Origin: Hermodice carunculata
Lineage: Eukaryota > Annelida > Polychaeta > Eunicida > Amphinomidae
DNA length: 64,000 bases
Reading direction: 5' to 3'
NCBI GenBank assembly: GCA_964020975.1
Contig: OZ026613.1
Location: forward strand, 60,517,668-60,581,667
Below, piece by piece: positions 49,444-62,149 of this stretch. How positions within the stretch are numbered: the first letter of the stretch is position 1; each line of letters opens with the position of its first letter. A program made the translations under genes and the position numbers. A model generated the notes under the pieces. It searched no databases and was not told where the DNA came from. It worked only from the letters and a program-made list of their open reading frames with translations.

Positions 49444-49626
49444 ACAGAAAAATTTGTGTGACTTTCAATTAGGGCAGTTAATGACATTTTTTGCCTGTAA
49501 GTGACGTTAATGTCGGTAGAGCGTGACATTATTTTTACGCCAGAAAAGTGAATGCTTTGTTAAGTTCTAAGCACGTCTAGGTATGAAATGTTTCAAGTAT
49601 AAACAATAAAATACTTCAAAATTGGC

Positions 49627-49653
49627 ATGTGGATACTTTTCATTGGGGTTCAG
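49627..49653 (-). repeat. Right terminal inverted repeat of the Tc1 element
   Basis: Reads ATGTGGATACTTTTCATTGG and ends GGGGTTCAG, followed by TA. Confidence 0.93.
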
Positions 49654-50049
49654 TATAGTATGGGGCCTGCACCAGGCAGGCATATGTGTAATGGACAGGA
49701 GATACCAGTTATACTTAATACTTAACCATGGTGCACATAAATCTAATGAGCCTAATCAAAACCCTGTGCAAGAGAAACCACGTCTCATTATCTTTGGTAG
49801 TTCTAATATGCCCGGTATGGCCCGTCATTGCAGACAGCTAGATATTGATACCTTAGGCTTTTGCTACAACAGTGCACGGGGGGGAAGTATTACGGACAGA
49901 GTACCGAGGTCAGAAGGCAGACTTTCTATTGATCCATACCAAGGGAATGTATGCACATTCCATAGAATCAGTCAAACATATCAAAAATAAAATTAAAACA
50001 CCAATGACACATGAAAAGTCCCTCTACATGTCAGTCAAGATTCTCATGT

Positions 50050-53000
50050 AAGGCCTTCCATGTAACTACGTGCTACACAGCCCGTGGGAAAAGTGTGGTT
50101 GACTCTCTGCTTTTCCCAGCATTTTTGGTCTGGAGCTTTCAGGTACCACAATTTGGTTATCTTGGAAAATTAATTCATCAGAACATACCAGATAATCTCT
50201 GAACTGGTAATATGGGGTTTTGATGGCTGGTACTTTGCTACAATCTCCAGGCCATCCATTTCAGATTTCCCATTTCAACACTTGCAACAATCTGTCTGAA
50301 GTGTATTCAGCTTGGCGTTCTTGCAATCTGTTTTCTGTTACTGGCTAATGATCATGTTCATCTCAAGTGTATTGTCAAACTCACTTTCTGTTGTAGTGGT
50401 TGGAGGTAAATTGCAACTCAAGGCATCTGGCATGAAAATTTCACGACATGGCTTCCATACAATATCAAGGTCATACCTAAGCAGATGCATGTGCATACGT
50501 TGCAAGCTAGGACTGAGTTAATGCAGTGGTTTCTGAAAAATTCCATTGAGGGGACAGTGGTTTGTGATTACGACTGTACAGTGTTCGCAAATATAGTCAT
50601 GAAATTTCCTACATTCATACAATATGGAACACATGTCTTTCTCTATAACCATGTACTTTGTTTCCACGTCATTTAGTCTGTGCGATGCATATGCTACAGG
50701 GGCATTGTGCTGCATAATGAGGGTACCGCAACCATGGTTACTTGCATCTGTTGCTATGGTCACTGCTTATTCAAACTTGAGCACTGGTGCGCTCGTGACC
50801 AAATCCTTCACTTTTTGTGCCACACTGGGATGTTTACTGTCCCAGTGACATGTTATTCCCTTTTGAGTCAACTGGCGCAGTGGTGCTGTGACCCCAGAGC
50901 TGTAGGGAATAAATTATGCCAGATATGTCTTCATTTCTAAGAATGTACGCAGCTCATCTAAATTTTGTGGATCAGGAATCCTTAAAATTGCTTCCACACG
51001 CTCATTGCTGGGCGACAATCCTTGGCTTGATAAAACATGACCCACATATTCTACCCTATCACTACTGATGACTTATTGCGTGTTGAACTTTATGCCCACA
51101 TTGCGAGAGTGGCGTAGTAATTTTTCCAAACGTCCATTCTGCTGGGCTTCTAATTTGTCACAGAGTAGCACATCATCAATTGGGATATCGCATTCCTCTA
51201 AATCTCCAAAAATTACAACCATGTCATGTTGCCACACTTCTCCACATGAGCAGATTCTGAACAGAAGGACCAAATATCGATACCGGCCTAATGGGGTATT
51301 AAACATTGTTCATTTGGAACTGTCTTGGTTTACAGCTAGTCCCAAATTTCCACTGGTAGCATCGAATTTTGAAAACACTTTTGCATCAGGCATATGGGCC
51401 ACAATGTCCTCCATTACTAGCATAGGATAACGTTCCCACAACAAATCCACCATTGTCTCTTACCAATTTCTCGGTGCATGGGTTTGGTTGAACAATTTTA
51501 ACTATAACAGGGGCATGGGTCTTACTTTTACTATGATCAGCAGCCTGTTTGGTCTCTGAGGCCAAGTGTACTTTATATAGTGGTACCTGGCATGGGGCTA
51601 AGGCTATGGATGTGGAGTCAACTTTGTATGATCCAGTCTCCCAAAAGACGTTTCAGTAGGCTCAAAAACTCACAGCTGTGTCTGTCTTGTATGGGAAATA
51701 CAGGAGGACCCTTAACAACGTGAAATAGGACTTGGGGGTAAACCTGTTCATTTACCCTAGGGTCTATGTTTGTTTGACCAAAGTGTGTAATTTTGTGGTT
51801 ACCAAAGGATCTTAGAGTCACATTGCTACCCCAAAGTAGTTTACATTTAACACCCAATGCCTGATATACTGCATGTGGAATAATATCCACCTGAGAGCCA
51901 AAGTCCAGTTTCAATTTGACAGGGATGCCATCTGACAAACATTCTTGTGTCCAGTCTTCATCTATGCTATAGTTGCCCTCCACATCACCAGTTAAAATCT
52001 CAGCAGTTGAAGAGTTTAGTGTGAACTCATCCATTCCACATCCATAGGAACCAATCTCACTATCGCTATATAGGTCAGAACGGGCATCTTCTCGGGATGG
52101 GTGTTGGGTGACTTCTCACACAGCAAGACGTCTCGGGACATCTGTAGGCATGGATCTGCACTTAGTGGCAAAATGATCAAGTTTCCCACGCCTTGCACAT
52201 TGCTTATTCTTTGCCGGACAGCAAAACCTTTGGCATGGATGTATGGGCAGTTTTCACACCTTCCCTGTTTGCAAAATAGAGGCTTAGTCACTTTTCCTTT
52301 TCTTTCTTCTTATACTGATTGGTGACGGCAACCTCCTGTGGTTGTTCTTCATCACATAATGACAAGGACTTGATTTGAAATGCCAAAAATTCAGCAGCAA
52401 GGCACAAGTCAACAGCCTGCTTATAAGTAAGTGTGTCCATATGCAACATGCGTTCATGTACCTTACAGTCAGTGATTCCACCCACTATTCTATCTCTCAA
52501 CAGCTCTTCTTCGAGTTGCTCGTATACACAGTCTTTTGCCAATGTCTTAATTGCTGTAAGATACTCTGAAAACTTTTTCCGTTCTTCCGTTGTCTGATAT
52601 TGAATGTGTATTGACAAACAGTTATGTTTTTATCTCAGTTCACAATTGTCCGAAAAAAGCTTCCTTAGTTTCTCAATTTTGTTCTGGTCGGCTTCTGGTG
52701 TGGTAAATGTGTGAAAAACTTCTTGAGCCTGTGCTCCCGCCACGTGCAAGAAAGTTGCGCATTGCACGCCTTCTAGCTTTTTTTTGTTCAATTCTGAAGC
52801 AGTGGAAAACAAGTCCCAGCTCCGTATCCAGCTCCTCTAATTTTATGCCACATTACCGCAAAGGATAACCCTGATAGGGGCTTGATGTTTCATGCTCCAG
52901 CCATAATATGTCCCTGTCCAGTTTTACTACTTCTGACACCATGTAATGTATTTCAAAACTGGATGCACCAATAAACACATAACAAAATAGGTGTCTTCTC

Positions 53001-53070
53001 AAGAGCCTCGTTTTAATATTGGAACCGAGGATAATACATGTGAAGACCACAGGTGACAGCACCACACAAC
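50050..53070 (-). mobile_element. Fossil Ty3/gypsy retrotransposon
   Basis: Old element on the minus strand. Parts in element order: gag region about 52,850-52,050 with a nucleocapsid-like Cys stretch; aspartic protease region about 52,030-51,620 (LKLDFGSQVDIIP); reverse transcriptase about 51,310-51,060; RNase H about 50,770-50,510 (TIATDASNHGCGTLI); and the start of integrase near 50,250-50,080. The rest of integrase and both LTRs were not recognised, so the 3' part seems lost. It is broken in several places (roughly six or more interruptions) and looks old. The nearest relatives by motif are the K02A2.6-like gypsy elements of invertebrates. It lies just beyond the Tc1 insertion. Confidence 0.8.
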
Positions 53071-53079
53071 CTCAAGACA

Positions 53080-55600
53080 GGTGTCTCACAAGCCATAAAA
53101 CATGACACATATATACCATCAAGGCTTGAATATCTGCCAAGCAATCCATTACTCATTGAATGCTAAAGATGATAAAATGGCATATTGGCAGCATAAAATA
53201 ATAACTGTTATAGAAAAAAGAAGCGGAAAACAGTGTTCAAAAATGCCATAAAAACTGCACCAAAAATCCAAGACAACAAAAAGTGTGACTGTGATGCCCC
53301 AAAACCAAATTCGTATCTTTGGGGAAAGTTAAATATTGTTTGATCTCTCTGTGTAACAGGCTTGGTTCAAGTATAACTTTTACGGCACAGAGATGAAATG
53401 AACGGAGACAGTTTGGTAGGAAATGGTAATTGCATAATAAGTGGGGCTTTTGAGCTTGGATTTTGCTGAATTGATGCTGGTGGAGAGTGCTATTAGCTTG
53501 AGAATGGCGTAAGCCACCAAGGTATTTCTAGTGTTGTAACCCAAGATGCAGACCAAGTTTTACAACAAGCGCAGCTAAAACCTGTGGTTATGGTCATATC
53601 TTAAAAACTATATAGGTTTAGGTTTGTCTTGTGAATTTTGCAATATTAGACAAGTTCTGTTTTTTGTTGTGAATTGTTCAGATTGACTCAATCACATACT
53701 GTCTAGCTCAACCCAACTTACACACATTTACGTGCAGAGCAGTGTCCATATAATTAAGACATATGGCACTTCATGTTCTAAGAATTGTCAAATTACGACA
53801 AATAACATTTCTAGTTTTCAGTATCGCAGAATATCTATATACGTGAAGAACATTACAAGGCATAAGTCTTTCTGTTCAGATTTTATCATTCAGCAAATTA
53901 TTAGCATTAAAGAATATTTAGCCATGGTGGTGTAAAATTTATAAAATCATGCAGATTCTCAGCTGTAACATTCTATCCCATCAATAAGTAAATGTGAATA
54001 TTACTCTAATCATATCAGGTAAATGAGTCTATGGTTTTGATCTGTGATTAAGAGGGAATGTTGTTCAACTATTGGAATCTTAGGCAGGATCAAGAATATC
54101 ATTAATCAACAACATACATAGCATCTTTCAAGGTACACTATGAATATATAAAATGTCACAGTGATGCTAAATGTAGCATGACATCTTTTGACTTTTGTAG
54201 AAATCTATTCAAATTCAGCTGGTTTAACGAGTTTGTTATACAAAGTCATCTATTTTGATGCATTACACTGTGCCTTATCTATTTACAGTGACTGTGAATG
54301 ACGCAACGGGGGTGTTATGGCTCCAAACACTAAATCGGTAGGGGGTACAGACTTGGGACTTCTATCAATGGCATATCATTGGGATTAAATTGAAATTTGA
54401 TCAGAATCATGGGCATGCTACTTTCATTAAAAGGAAAGTATGTGATTGCTGATAATGCAATCGTAATTATGACACACTGCTAACAAAAGGCATGCAGTTG
54501 AGCTAAACTGAAGCTTTTTCATCGTGCAAGTAGACACGCATGAATGCAAATTACACTGATACACTTCATCATGCTGGCAAATGACCAACAGTTCAATTAC
54601 TCCGAGATGGCAAGGCCAATGCATATGGGTTTGTTCCCGCTTCCAACTGATAGTCATTATAACTGTTAAATTAGGTCTTCCATCAAGTTTGAAGTAAATA
54701 CTGGTAATGCGTACCAAGAATACTATATGTAAATGAACGTGCACTGGTATTCTCATCGAAACCATGCGAAGTAGTAGCAGTAGTATGATGATGATTGTTA
54801 CAACACTTGAATTTATATAGAGCCAGTAAAACTTAGACTCACACCTAAGCACTTCAAATACATAAACCACACCTATAGATCGAAACACATCGAATATTTA
54901 ACGTGGATTACTATCAATATAAACAATATGTTAATAAAAAAACATGATGGTGATAAAAGGTTTCAGAATACTAAAAGTGTAAACAATGCTACTTGAAAAT
55001 GTCAATGGGTTTTGTAAATGTCCCAGTTATACATTTTAGGTGAATGTCTCTCTAAATTGAAATGCGTTAATTTTCTCTCAAATATAATTTGCTGCTTTTA
55101 TTCCTAAACCTTTTAAAGGGTAACCACAGCAAGAGCGCTATGACCATATGTCTTAGCATTTTCTTACAACAGAATCCAGTGTGGTGTGGCAAAAGACGTC
55201 AAAACAGTCAAAAATATGAAGTAAATATCGCAATGCAATGTGTTAAAAAGTAAATGTTAACAATTATTATATATATAAACATAATTTTTCCCGAAGGAAA
55301 AATGTCCTACATTTGCCGATGAGGTTGGTTTAAACAGATTTTATTATGGCAAACAAAAATGTCGTATATCAGATAAGATGCAGCAATTCGGAAAAGGACA
55401 ATGCCCTATATTAATCCCTCTTGCAGAAAGAAGGACTAGATATAAACGAGACTTTATGTGACATACGTATGTTATATGAAGGGTCAGTGTTCAAAGTTGA
55501 CTGGCCATGCAACAAGAGCAAGGTAAAGCAGATGTTTACAGCAGACAAAGACAGATAAAGGGTCTTACTTTCAGATGGTTAAATCGAGTAAACAAGAAGA
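53080..55600. other. No gene recognised
   Basis: AT-rich intergenic sequence. A stretch near 54,795-54,870 (CACTTGAATTTATATAGAGCC) resembles the 3' part of a widespread invertebrate SINE or LINE tail, but too weakly to call. Confidence 0.45.
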
Positions 55601-55617
55601 GAAAATAACGTAATTTT

Positions 55618-55803
55618 TCACCACCACAAAAAAATCAATGAGAAAGCTGACAGACCAGAGAGTTTGTAAAGAAAAAGGAACATGTCTTGAGACAATCGCA
55701 TATAATTCTTAGCGTGCAATAGTATATAATGGGCACGAGAAAGAAAAAAGTGCCACACCTCTTCACAAGTTGCACCGCACTTGCACATAGGGCTCAATTT
55801 CAC
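55618..55803 (-). mobile_element. LINE ORF2 C-terminal fragment
   Basis: The minus-strand frame LSPMCKCGATCEEVWHFFLS followed by RAHYILLHAKNYMR fits the C-x-C-G-x-x-x-E-x-x-x-H-x-L-x-x-C-x-x-Y zinc-knuckle-like end of non-LTR reverse transcriptases (the usual second-last Cys is Ser here). Only about 60 residues remain up to the stop. No 5' part is seen in the 3' to 5' neighbourhood. Confidence 0.55.
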
Positions 55804-56134
55804 ACCAATTTAACAAGATAGAAGTTCTGCCGACGCCTGCCTGATCATACATTATGTTGACCTGGCGTACAACACTTATGTTTACACCAAAACAACGTAC
55901 AGACCGTTAAATAAGCAGTTCATCAGCAGGTTTAGTCACTTTCAAGCATAGGTATAAAATAGCTGCCGTTATTGATATGATATTATTATAAGAAAGATAG
56001 CATTTTGTCCTGAATATTCAGATAGAGAACTTTCCTGCATCAGCAGTGCTTTGTGCCTCCCAGGTGTTTTCTTGTGTTCACTAGTAAATGGTTTCGGCAA
56101 TGTATCACCAGTTTTGCTGGCAAGTCAGCAGCAC

Positions 56135-56465
56135 AGGACGCAGCCTGTGGTACCGGCTCGATGGCTGCGACACTGTAATACTTAATTGGGCAAACAGTAA
56201 ATGTAGGTAATAGAAATGAAAAAGATTCAGTAAATATTATGCTGTATATAGTAATACAAGGGCTTTTAATCACTCAATACATCACCCTTCACTCTGAGGC
56301 CCACTCACCTATACATAATATACACTACTTTCCTTGGACATTCCTCCATTTATACAGCATTTCACTTTTATTCACCCAGGTAACTCTTGTATTAAAAAAG
56401 AGTGGTAGCAGTATCACTCTTTTTAAAGTTATCATTTCGGATATCCTACATGTAATGATTAGTGT
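56135..56465. repeat. Duplicated block 1, downstream copy
   Basis: Matches 43,040-43,370: GCAGCCTGTGGTACC, GCTCGATGGCTGCGACACTG and CAAGGGCTTTTAATCACT in the same order. Confidence 0.75.
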
Positions 56466-56479
56466 AATAAATCGAGACA

Positions 56480-59420
56480 TGACGAATAGTTAAGCAATAC
56501 TAATTTCTTAAAGTCGTTTGAGTTGCAACTTATTTATGAACCTTCTCCTGACCGTTTCTGCCCTTGACCATAATATTTTATAATTTATCATGAAAAACAC
56601 TCAATCAAATATTGTCTCTGTTCGCATAAATGATCACCAGTTAATATTCCATATCATAACACTTGAACGAAGCCAGATGAAGGATAGAAACGTAAGGCAA
56701 ATAAGATCTTTGAAGTATTGCACAGTTGGTACTTTCCAATGACCTCTGTCACACGTTGACTGTTCACCTATGGATTCCTATTTTGTCTAGCTAGATGTTT
56801 AATTTCTGTCTCACCTGCTTAAAATTTTAAACGTTAATAAGAAAAATTAAGGAAAAGCAGCCACCCCAATATACAGTTATGAGAGACCTTCATTCAACGT
56901 TAGAACCAAACGCAAAGCGTTCTATTTTAAATTCGCATCCTGGTGTGTCCCATCTTGCGAGTGCACGTGAGATTCACCCTCAGTCTGTCCATGTTTGCTT
57001 ACCATGCACACATCACTGTATGTCCATGGATTTGAAATAGTGTAAAAGTCAATAACCATAGAGTCGATCATAAGCTATCATTAATAAGAGATAAATTTAC
57101 AATGGCATTTAAGGCACCCATTCTGGTATTGGTTTGCGGGTAAACTCAAATGGTAATAACATTTGTGAAGAATATAGGATGTTTATATTAAATGATACAA
57201 GAGGCAGTTTCTCTTTCAAAAGCAGTTGAATAAAATCTTTGCTAATGTCCTTATAAATATAGAATTAAATTGTGGGTGACCAAAAAACTTATTCTATCTT
57301 TTTTGTCTCAGTCACCTGACGACATAGTGAGCAGTAACCATCACCGGTGCTTATGCTGTCATTGTTCCCGTCTTCCCAGGCTCTGTCATTGTGTCTTCCC
57401 CTGTAACCATCATGGTGTTTCTTGCTGTCCATTATAAAGACCACCTCATCGAGGCACATGTTCACTGTTTTTTGTGTTTTCATAAGTATCCCTGTAATCC
57501 TCATGTCGCTATTTCACCTCAGTTGTCAATATGCCTGTGACTTTAGGCTGTATCCTCGTCTCTGTTATTTCGTACCTTTAATAATAAATTGTCTCTTACT
57601 GTTTGCAGTGTTGTTCATCAATATTTTAAGGTTGCTTTCATTGACTAACGGTTCATTGCCCTTATCATCACTAATCCTTACCTGGCCATATAGACGACTG
57701 TTGACCAGCTGCGGCTGTGATGTTCTAAGCTCTTTGGCATCAGCGCTTGTGCATTTGACAGTCACTAAGCATGGACATCTGGTGAAAGATTCTTATATTG
57801 ATGATCTCAACATACCCTGCCTTAACTCTTGGCCTCATCAGGAAGCTCAAAGACCAACAGTTTTGTTCTCATTACGTTTCGAGCGGCGCTCTTGATATGA
57901 TGATACAGCAACTTCCACACCATGTTTCGTGATTGGAACACTTATGCTGCAATCCAATTCAACTAGTTTAAGACGACCGTCTGCGATGTGGAGCTCGTGG
58001 ACAATAATAACCCTAATTTTGTTTTTGTTTTTTTCTTTTACAGGTGACCAGATTTTTTAAAATCGTGCCTGTATCACCTTGTCCAAATTACACCTTCTAA
58101 TAAATGAAAAAAAAATTCGCAAATATCTAATTTGATATGATATATTGTAGTTGAATCTCTGATGTTTAGAGTGCCGACATGGTTAAATTTTCCGAGATTT
58201 TATGTTGAAAAATGATAAAAAGTTCTAAATACTATCTGTTTTGTAGACTTGTCATATCTTTATAGCCTCTAAACATACGTGAACTGAGTGGGAGAACTAA
58301 AAAAACTGTAAGACGAAATGTTTTAATATGAAACCTTGAGTAGCGCACTTTAATGATTCTTCTGAGCATTTTGCTGTGTTTGAGAGTGTATGATGCAAGT
58401 AAAAGAGTTGACTTTTTTAATTATGGACATTTTGTTTCATAGTCCTTCATGTTGGTGCGCAGAAAACTCGAACAAATGAATTTGGCAGTAGGAGGTGTTC
58501 ACAGTAACTAAGATTCTGCGCTGCTAACTAGGTTGCAGCAAGGAATTTGATTCATAAAAGTAACATTTTGAGAAAACAGTTTAATTTGTCAGCGTCTGCA
58601 ATTAACATTGATAAGTTTTTTTTTCATTTTAGAGCTCAAATAGTACCATTTGAAATTGGAATATTGCCGAATAAAAAAATGGTTACCTAAGTTATACTTT
58701 TGTCTTTACATAGCCGTTAATTTCACAAAGATTCATCCACCCAGTTTTTAGGCTTTTTCAAAATTATTAAGTCTTGTAAAAATCTCTTTCTGAGATATTC
58801 ACTGCCAAAGATAACAAGGAGATTTGCTGACTTTCATTGCTCACAAATGGCATCTGCTCAGTTCATTAAGAAGGATGACTAAATGGTAATCCCTTCAACA
58901 CTGCCATAACTTTGGCCTACACACTTATAAACAATATGGTGGTTCTAATCAGTCACATGTTAAATAATCCGCTCAGCTGTAAAGAACATCCAGTGAGGCT
59001 TTGACTGTGAATGGTTATCTAATCATCACCATTCGTGACCAAATCTGACAGTCAATTAACTGATTGACTCCATTGTTCATCTTAAAGTTTTGCATAGAAG
59101 TAAACACCTGACAGTGAAACTATTTGGCATGGATGAAGTGAGCACTTCATCATCCGAAAAGTAACAAAAGCTCAATTTGACTGATTTGAAGTTCTCCAGT
59201 TAACTCCCGCAACTTTGTTGTAATATACTTTATTTCTTTAAGGAGAAGCCCGCAACTTAAATATGAATACATCCTATAAGTTAATTAGCCTTGCCTTGTA
59301 TGTGCTTTATCAAAATTGTTTTTTTCGATCCCAATATTTTCTACAGCTTCCATTAGATTTCAAAGTGTTTTTTCATGACTTTAACTTTTTAAAAAATAGA
59401 CCCTTCTGTCCCTGGGTATG
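56480..59420. other. No gene recognised
   Basis: Sequence that separates duplicated blocks 1 and 2 in this copy but is absent from the intron copy. A 157-codon frame at 57,422-57,895 (+) and shorter frames opposite it (57,289-57,765, -) have no family resemblance. A GTAAGG donor-like site on the minus strand near 57,681 is not enough to call an exon. Confidence 0.4.
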
Positions 59421-59424
59421 TCAT

Positions 59425-60850
59425 TACAGTTAATATATACCTGGTTTAATTGTGATCATAGAAGACCAACATTCACTTATGCTTTGATTTTGGCGTTAAC
59501 ACCGCAAAACGGTTTCAACCATGCTTGTCAAGACACTCATACTGTCCGGTGGAGTTGCCATCAGAAATTTGTCTCATGGACAAAACCAACCAAACTTGTG
59601 GAGTCTCAGGGAATAGTGCCATTTACTTGGTTACTGATACAGCAGACATTGTACGGCCTTGTAATTATTATTTGGGACCAGTTGGATACCATAAACGCGA
59701 ATAATTTCCGCACTGGTGGATGATGCAAGTAAAAACTGCAAGTGAGGTGTCCTTTAATAAAAAAAAAAAGCGCAAATTTGCGGAAAGTATGAAGCTGATA
59801 ATTTTATCAGCGTTCTTGACGTGACCTATCGTTTTTATCCATGACCTACGTGAACTCGAAGTAAACCTAACAAAAATTTAATTCTATATGAAATCCAGCC
59901 CGAACAGGAATATTATGATGTACCGTAATACAAACCAGAGCAGTAAGACAAAATAAAAAAGCTTGAAACACAAAATAATTATAATCTGTTTTCTTTATTT
60001 GAGACGACGAACTATAATTTTTATTACGTACAACCGAAAGTTTGTGGGGTTTTTTGTAAATGAACATATCACACTTGTTTACCCTTCCATTTTCATATAC
60101 AAAAACATGTTGCAATTTATGTGAGACACTGATCAGTCTTTGCCAAGCCTAAAATCTTTATTTCCATATACTTATGTGTAATTTACATATCTGAAGTGCC
60201 TTTTACTGTTTACTAAATGAGGATTTATGTATGGATTATCGGGAGCGGAATTAATATAAGCTTTATCGCCTGTTTATCTATCCCTTTTCCTTTTTTGCGA
60301 AATAACATATGTTAAATCATCAAAAAACAGCTTGAACTCCGCGGTCAGCCATCTTGGCCTATATCAACCCGTAATGCCACAGTGATGACACTGTAGCCTC
60401 AAATGCAAATTATCAAGATTTCAATTAACAAACTTATTATTGTTTATACTTATTGGATTGAGTTTATGTGGTCTCGATGTTTACGGTCACTATGGTGCTA
60501 TGTCATTATTTTAGATACACGTCACAGAGGATGATTTGTCAAAATTGTAAAACCAGCCTTGAGAGGTTACTGTGCCATTAGTACGCTAAAGATGGCAGCT
60601 TCCAGGCCAGACCTTTAGACAATATATATGACACTTCGGATTACCTTAACCTTTGGTCTACCGATAAAATGTGCCTAGCCTTTACATCCAAACATTCACA
60701 TTCTAAACACGTTTTCATGAAAAATCTCTAAGCTGGGTTTATTTCGGCTTTAATTGCAGGCATATTTTCCCGCAATATGAAATATTCTGCAACCGTTTCC
60801 ATGATCTTTGACACTTGGGATGAAACCACCATTACATTCACTATATATTT
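59425..60850. repeat. Duplicated blocks 2 and 3, downstream copy
   Basis: 59,425-59,840 matches 43,390-43,840 (CACCGCAAAACGGTTTCAA, TTGACGTGACCTATCG), and 60,675-60,850 matches 43,850-44,035 (TTTCCCGCAATATGAAAT). About 830 bases of unrelated sequence lie between them here. Confidence 0.7.
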
Positions 60851-60859
60851 TCATATAAG

Positions 60860-61930
60860 CATGAAGGCGTATAACTTTTGTTGCGTCACTTTTTTTAAAT
60901 AAAGTGTGCAATTGATGTGCAGACAATTTTCATTGAAAACATGGAAGATAAAAAAGGCGAGTCTGTAGATAGAATCAAAAGTTATGCTAGTGTTAACTTA
61001 CCATAGCTAGAACACGCATGCTACGAGCACGGCTTGCCACCATTACGTCACTGTGTATGAATAAGTTATTCGCCCTCTATTTACATAATTCATCATGGAA
61101 ACAATATCTGTCTAACCAAGCAACCCAAACAGGCTGATAATTTCATGTAATACTCTAGCTGATACAGTGGGCTTAATACAGATAAATGGCTTCCAAGGTG
61201 TGAGCACAAGAAAACCAAGAGCTATATAGCACGGTAGCCTGCAACTGATTGGCGGCAATTGTGTAATCGTACTTCCTGTGGATAGCTTGACACGCAGCAT
61301 AACTGTTTCTTAGTAACACTGTATCAAGCAATTTAAAAGTCCAATTCATACCCGCTGCAATAAAAAAAACCCGCTTAGTTTGCGGTTGCGTTGTTTGTTA
61401 TTTTAGCGTCTTACAAGATTTTGTGGTCCTCCAAGGTTCCTATACATTAGAGGAATGAACTTGTGATGAAGACCTCCTGATTTGTTCTTGGTGACTAACC
61501 TAACCTTTACAGAGTATTTACTACCTACCGGAAAATACGTTTGTACCCAGAACTCCAAAATTTAACAAGCGATTCGCATGGTCTAGAGTCCTGTAGTTGG
61601 CCTGGCTCAAGATGCATTTTATTTGAATTAAAACTGCAGCTTAAAATTTTGAAAGTCAGGGTCATATGAAAAACAAAATACACTGATTTCTCAGCGATAT
61701 ATTTCTCGATTATTGCTCATGATATGATGCACGGCTCAGAATGAGATACACCCTTTTAAATCATGACAGGTACAAATGTATTCTGTTAGACAGCTCATTA
61801 TTGCCAGGTACAGAAGCCTCTGAAGCAGCTTTAGCACTATCTAATGACTTTCCAATTTAATACCAAGCAGAGAAAGGGACCTTATCATTCATTACATAAC
61901 TGTGTACAACAGGAGCTATCCGTAAAACTA
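60860..61930. other. No gene recognised
   Basis: This stretch occupies the place held by the Crypton-like gene in the intron copy. No recombinase remnant is visible here. Confidence 0.45.
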
Positions 61931-61934
61931 CTTT

Positions 61935-62125
61935 CATTTTTAGATCATAGACACAATTACGGCTACAATTGGTCTTTGTTTAGTGTGGCGGAAACATATA
62001 CTCTATAGAGTCTGACGAAACGTTTTGGACTCCGAATTTCCAGACAGTACTGCAGTATATCAGTTTGCCAAGTTTGCTTGTTTTTATCAGACAGTTGTAG
62101 AAACAGCAATCACATTGCTCTGCTT
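61935..62125. repeat. Duplicated block 4, downstream copy
   Basis: Matches 45,120-45,300 over about 180 bases (TTGGTCTTTGTTTAGT, CCAGACAGTACT, CAGTTTGCCAAG). Confidence 0.7.
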
Positions 62126-62149
62126 TTTACCTCAGCTGAGCTTTTGTGA

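Larger units (their letters stand above)
48130..49655 (+). mobile_element. Tc1-like DNA transposon, apparently complete
   Basis: The element is about 1.5 kb. The ends are perfect 27-base inverted repeats, CTGAACCCCAATGAAAAG... at 48,132-48,158 and its inverse at 49,627-49,653, flanked by the TA target duplication (48,130-48,131 and 49,654-49,655). It holds one uninterrupted transposase frame. Perfect repeats and an open frame mean recent insertion, in contrast to the decayed relatives at 13.5 and 15.2 kb. Confidence 0.93.

Noticed and set aside
54427-54888. 153-codon minus-strand frame with hydrophobic stretches
   Set aside because: No family resemblance, a repeat-derived hydrophobic run, and AT-rich composition typical of the surroundings.
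57289-57895. Overlapping frames on both strands with a possible donor at about 57,681 (minus)
   Set aside because: No domain, no supporting neighbouring exon, and only one plausible splice site.
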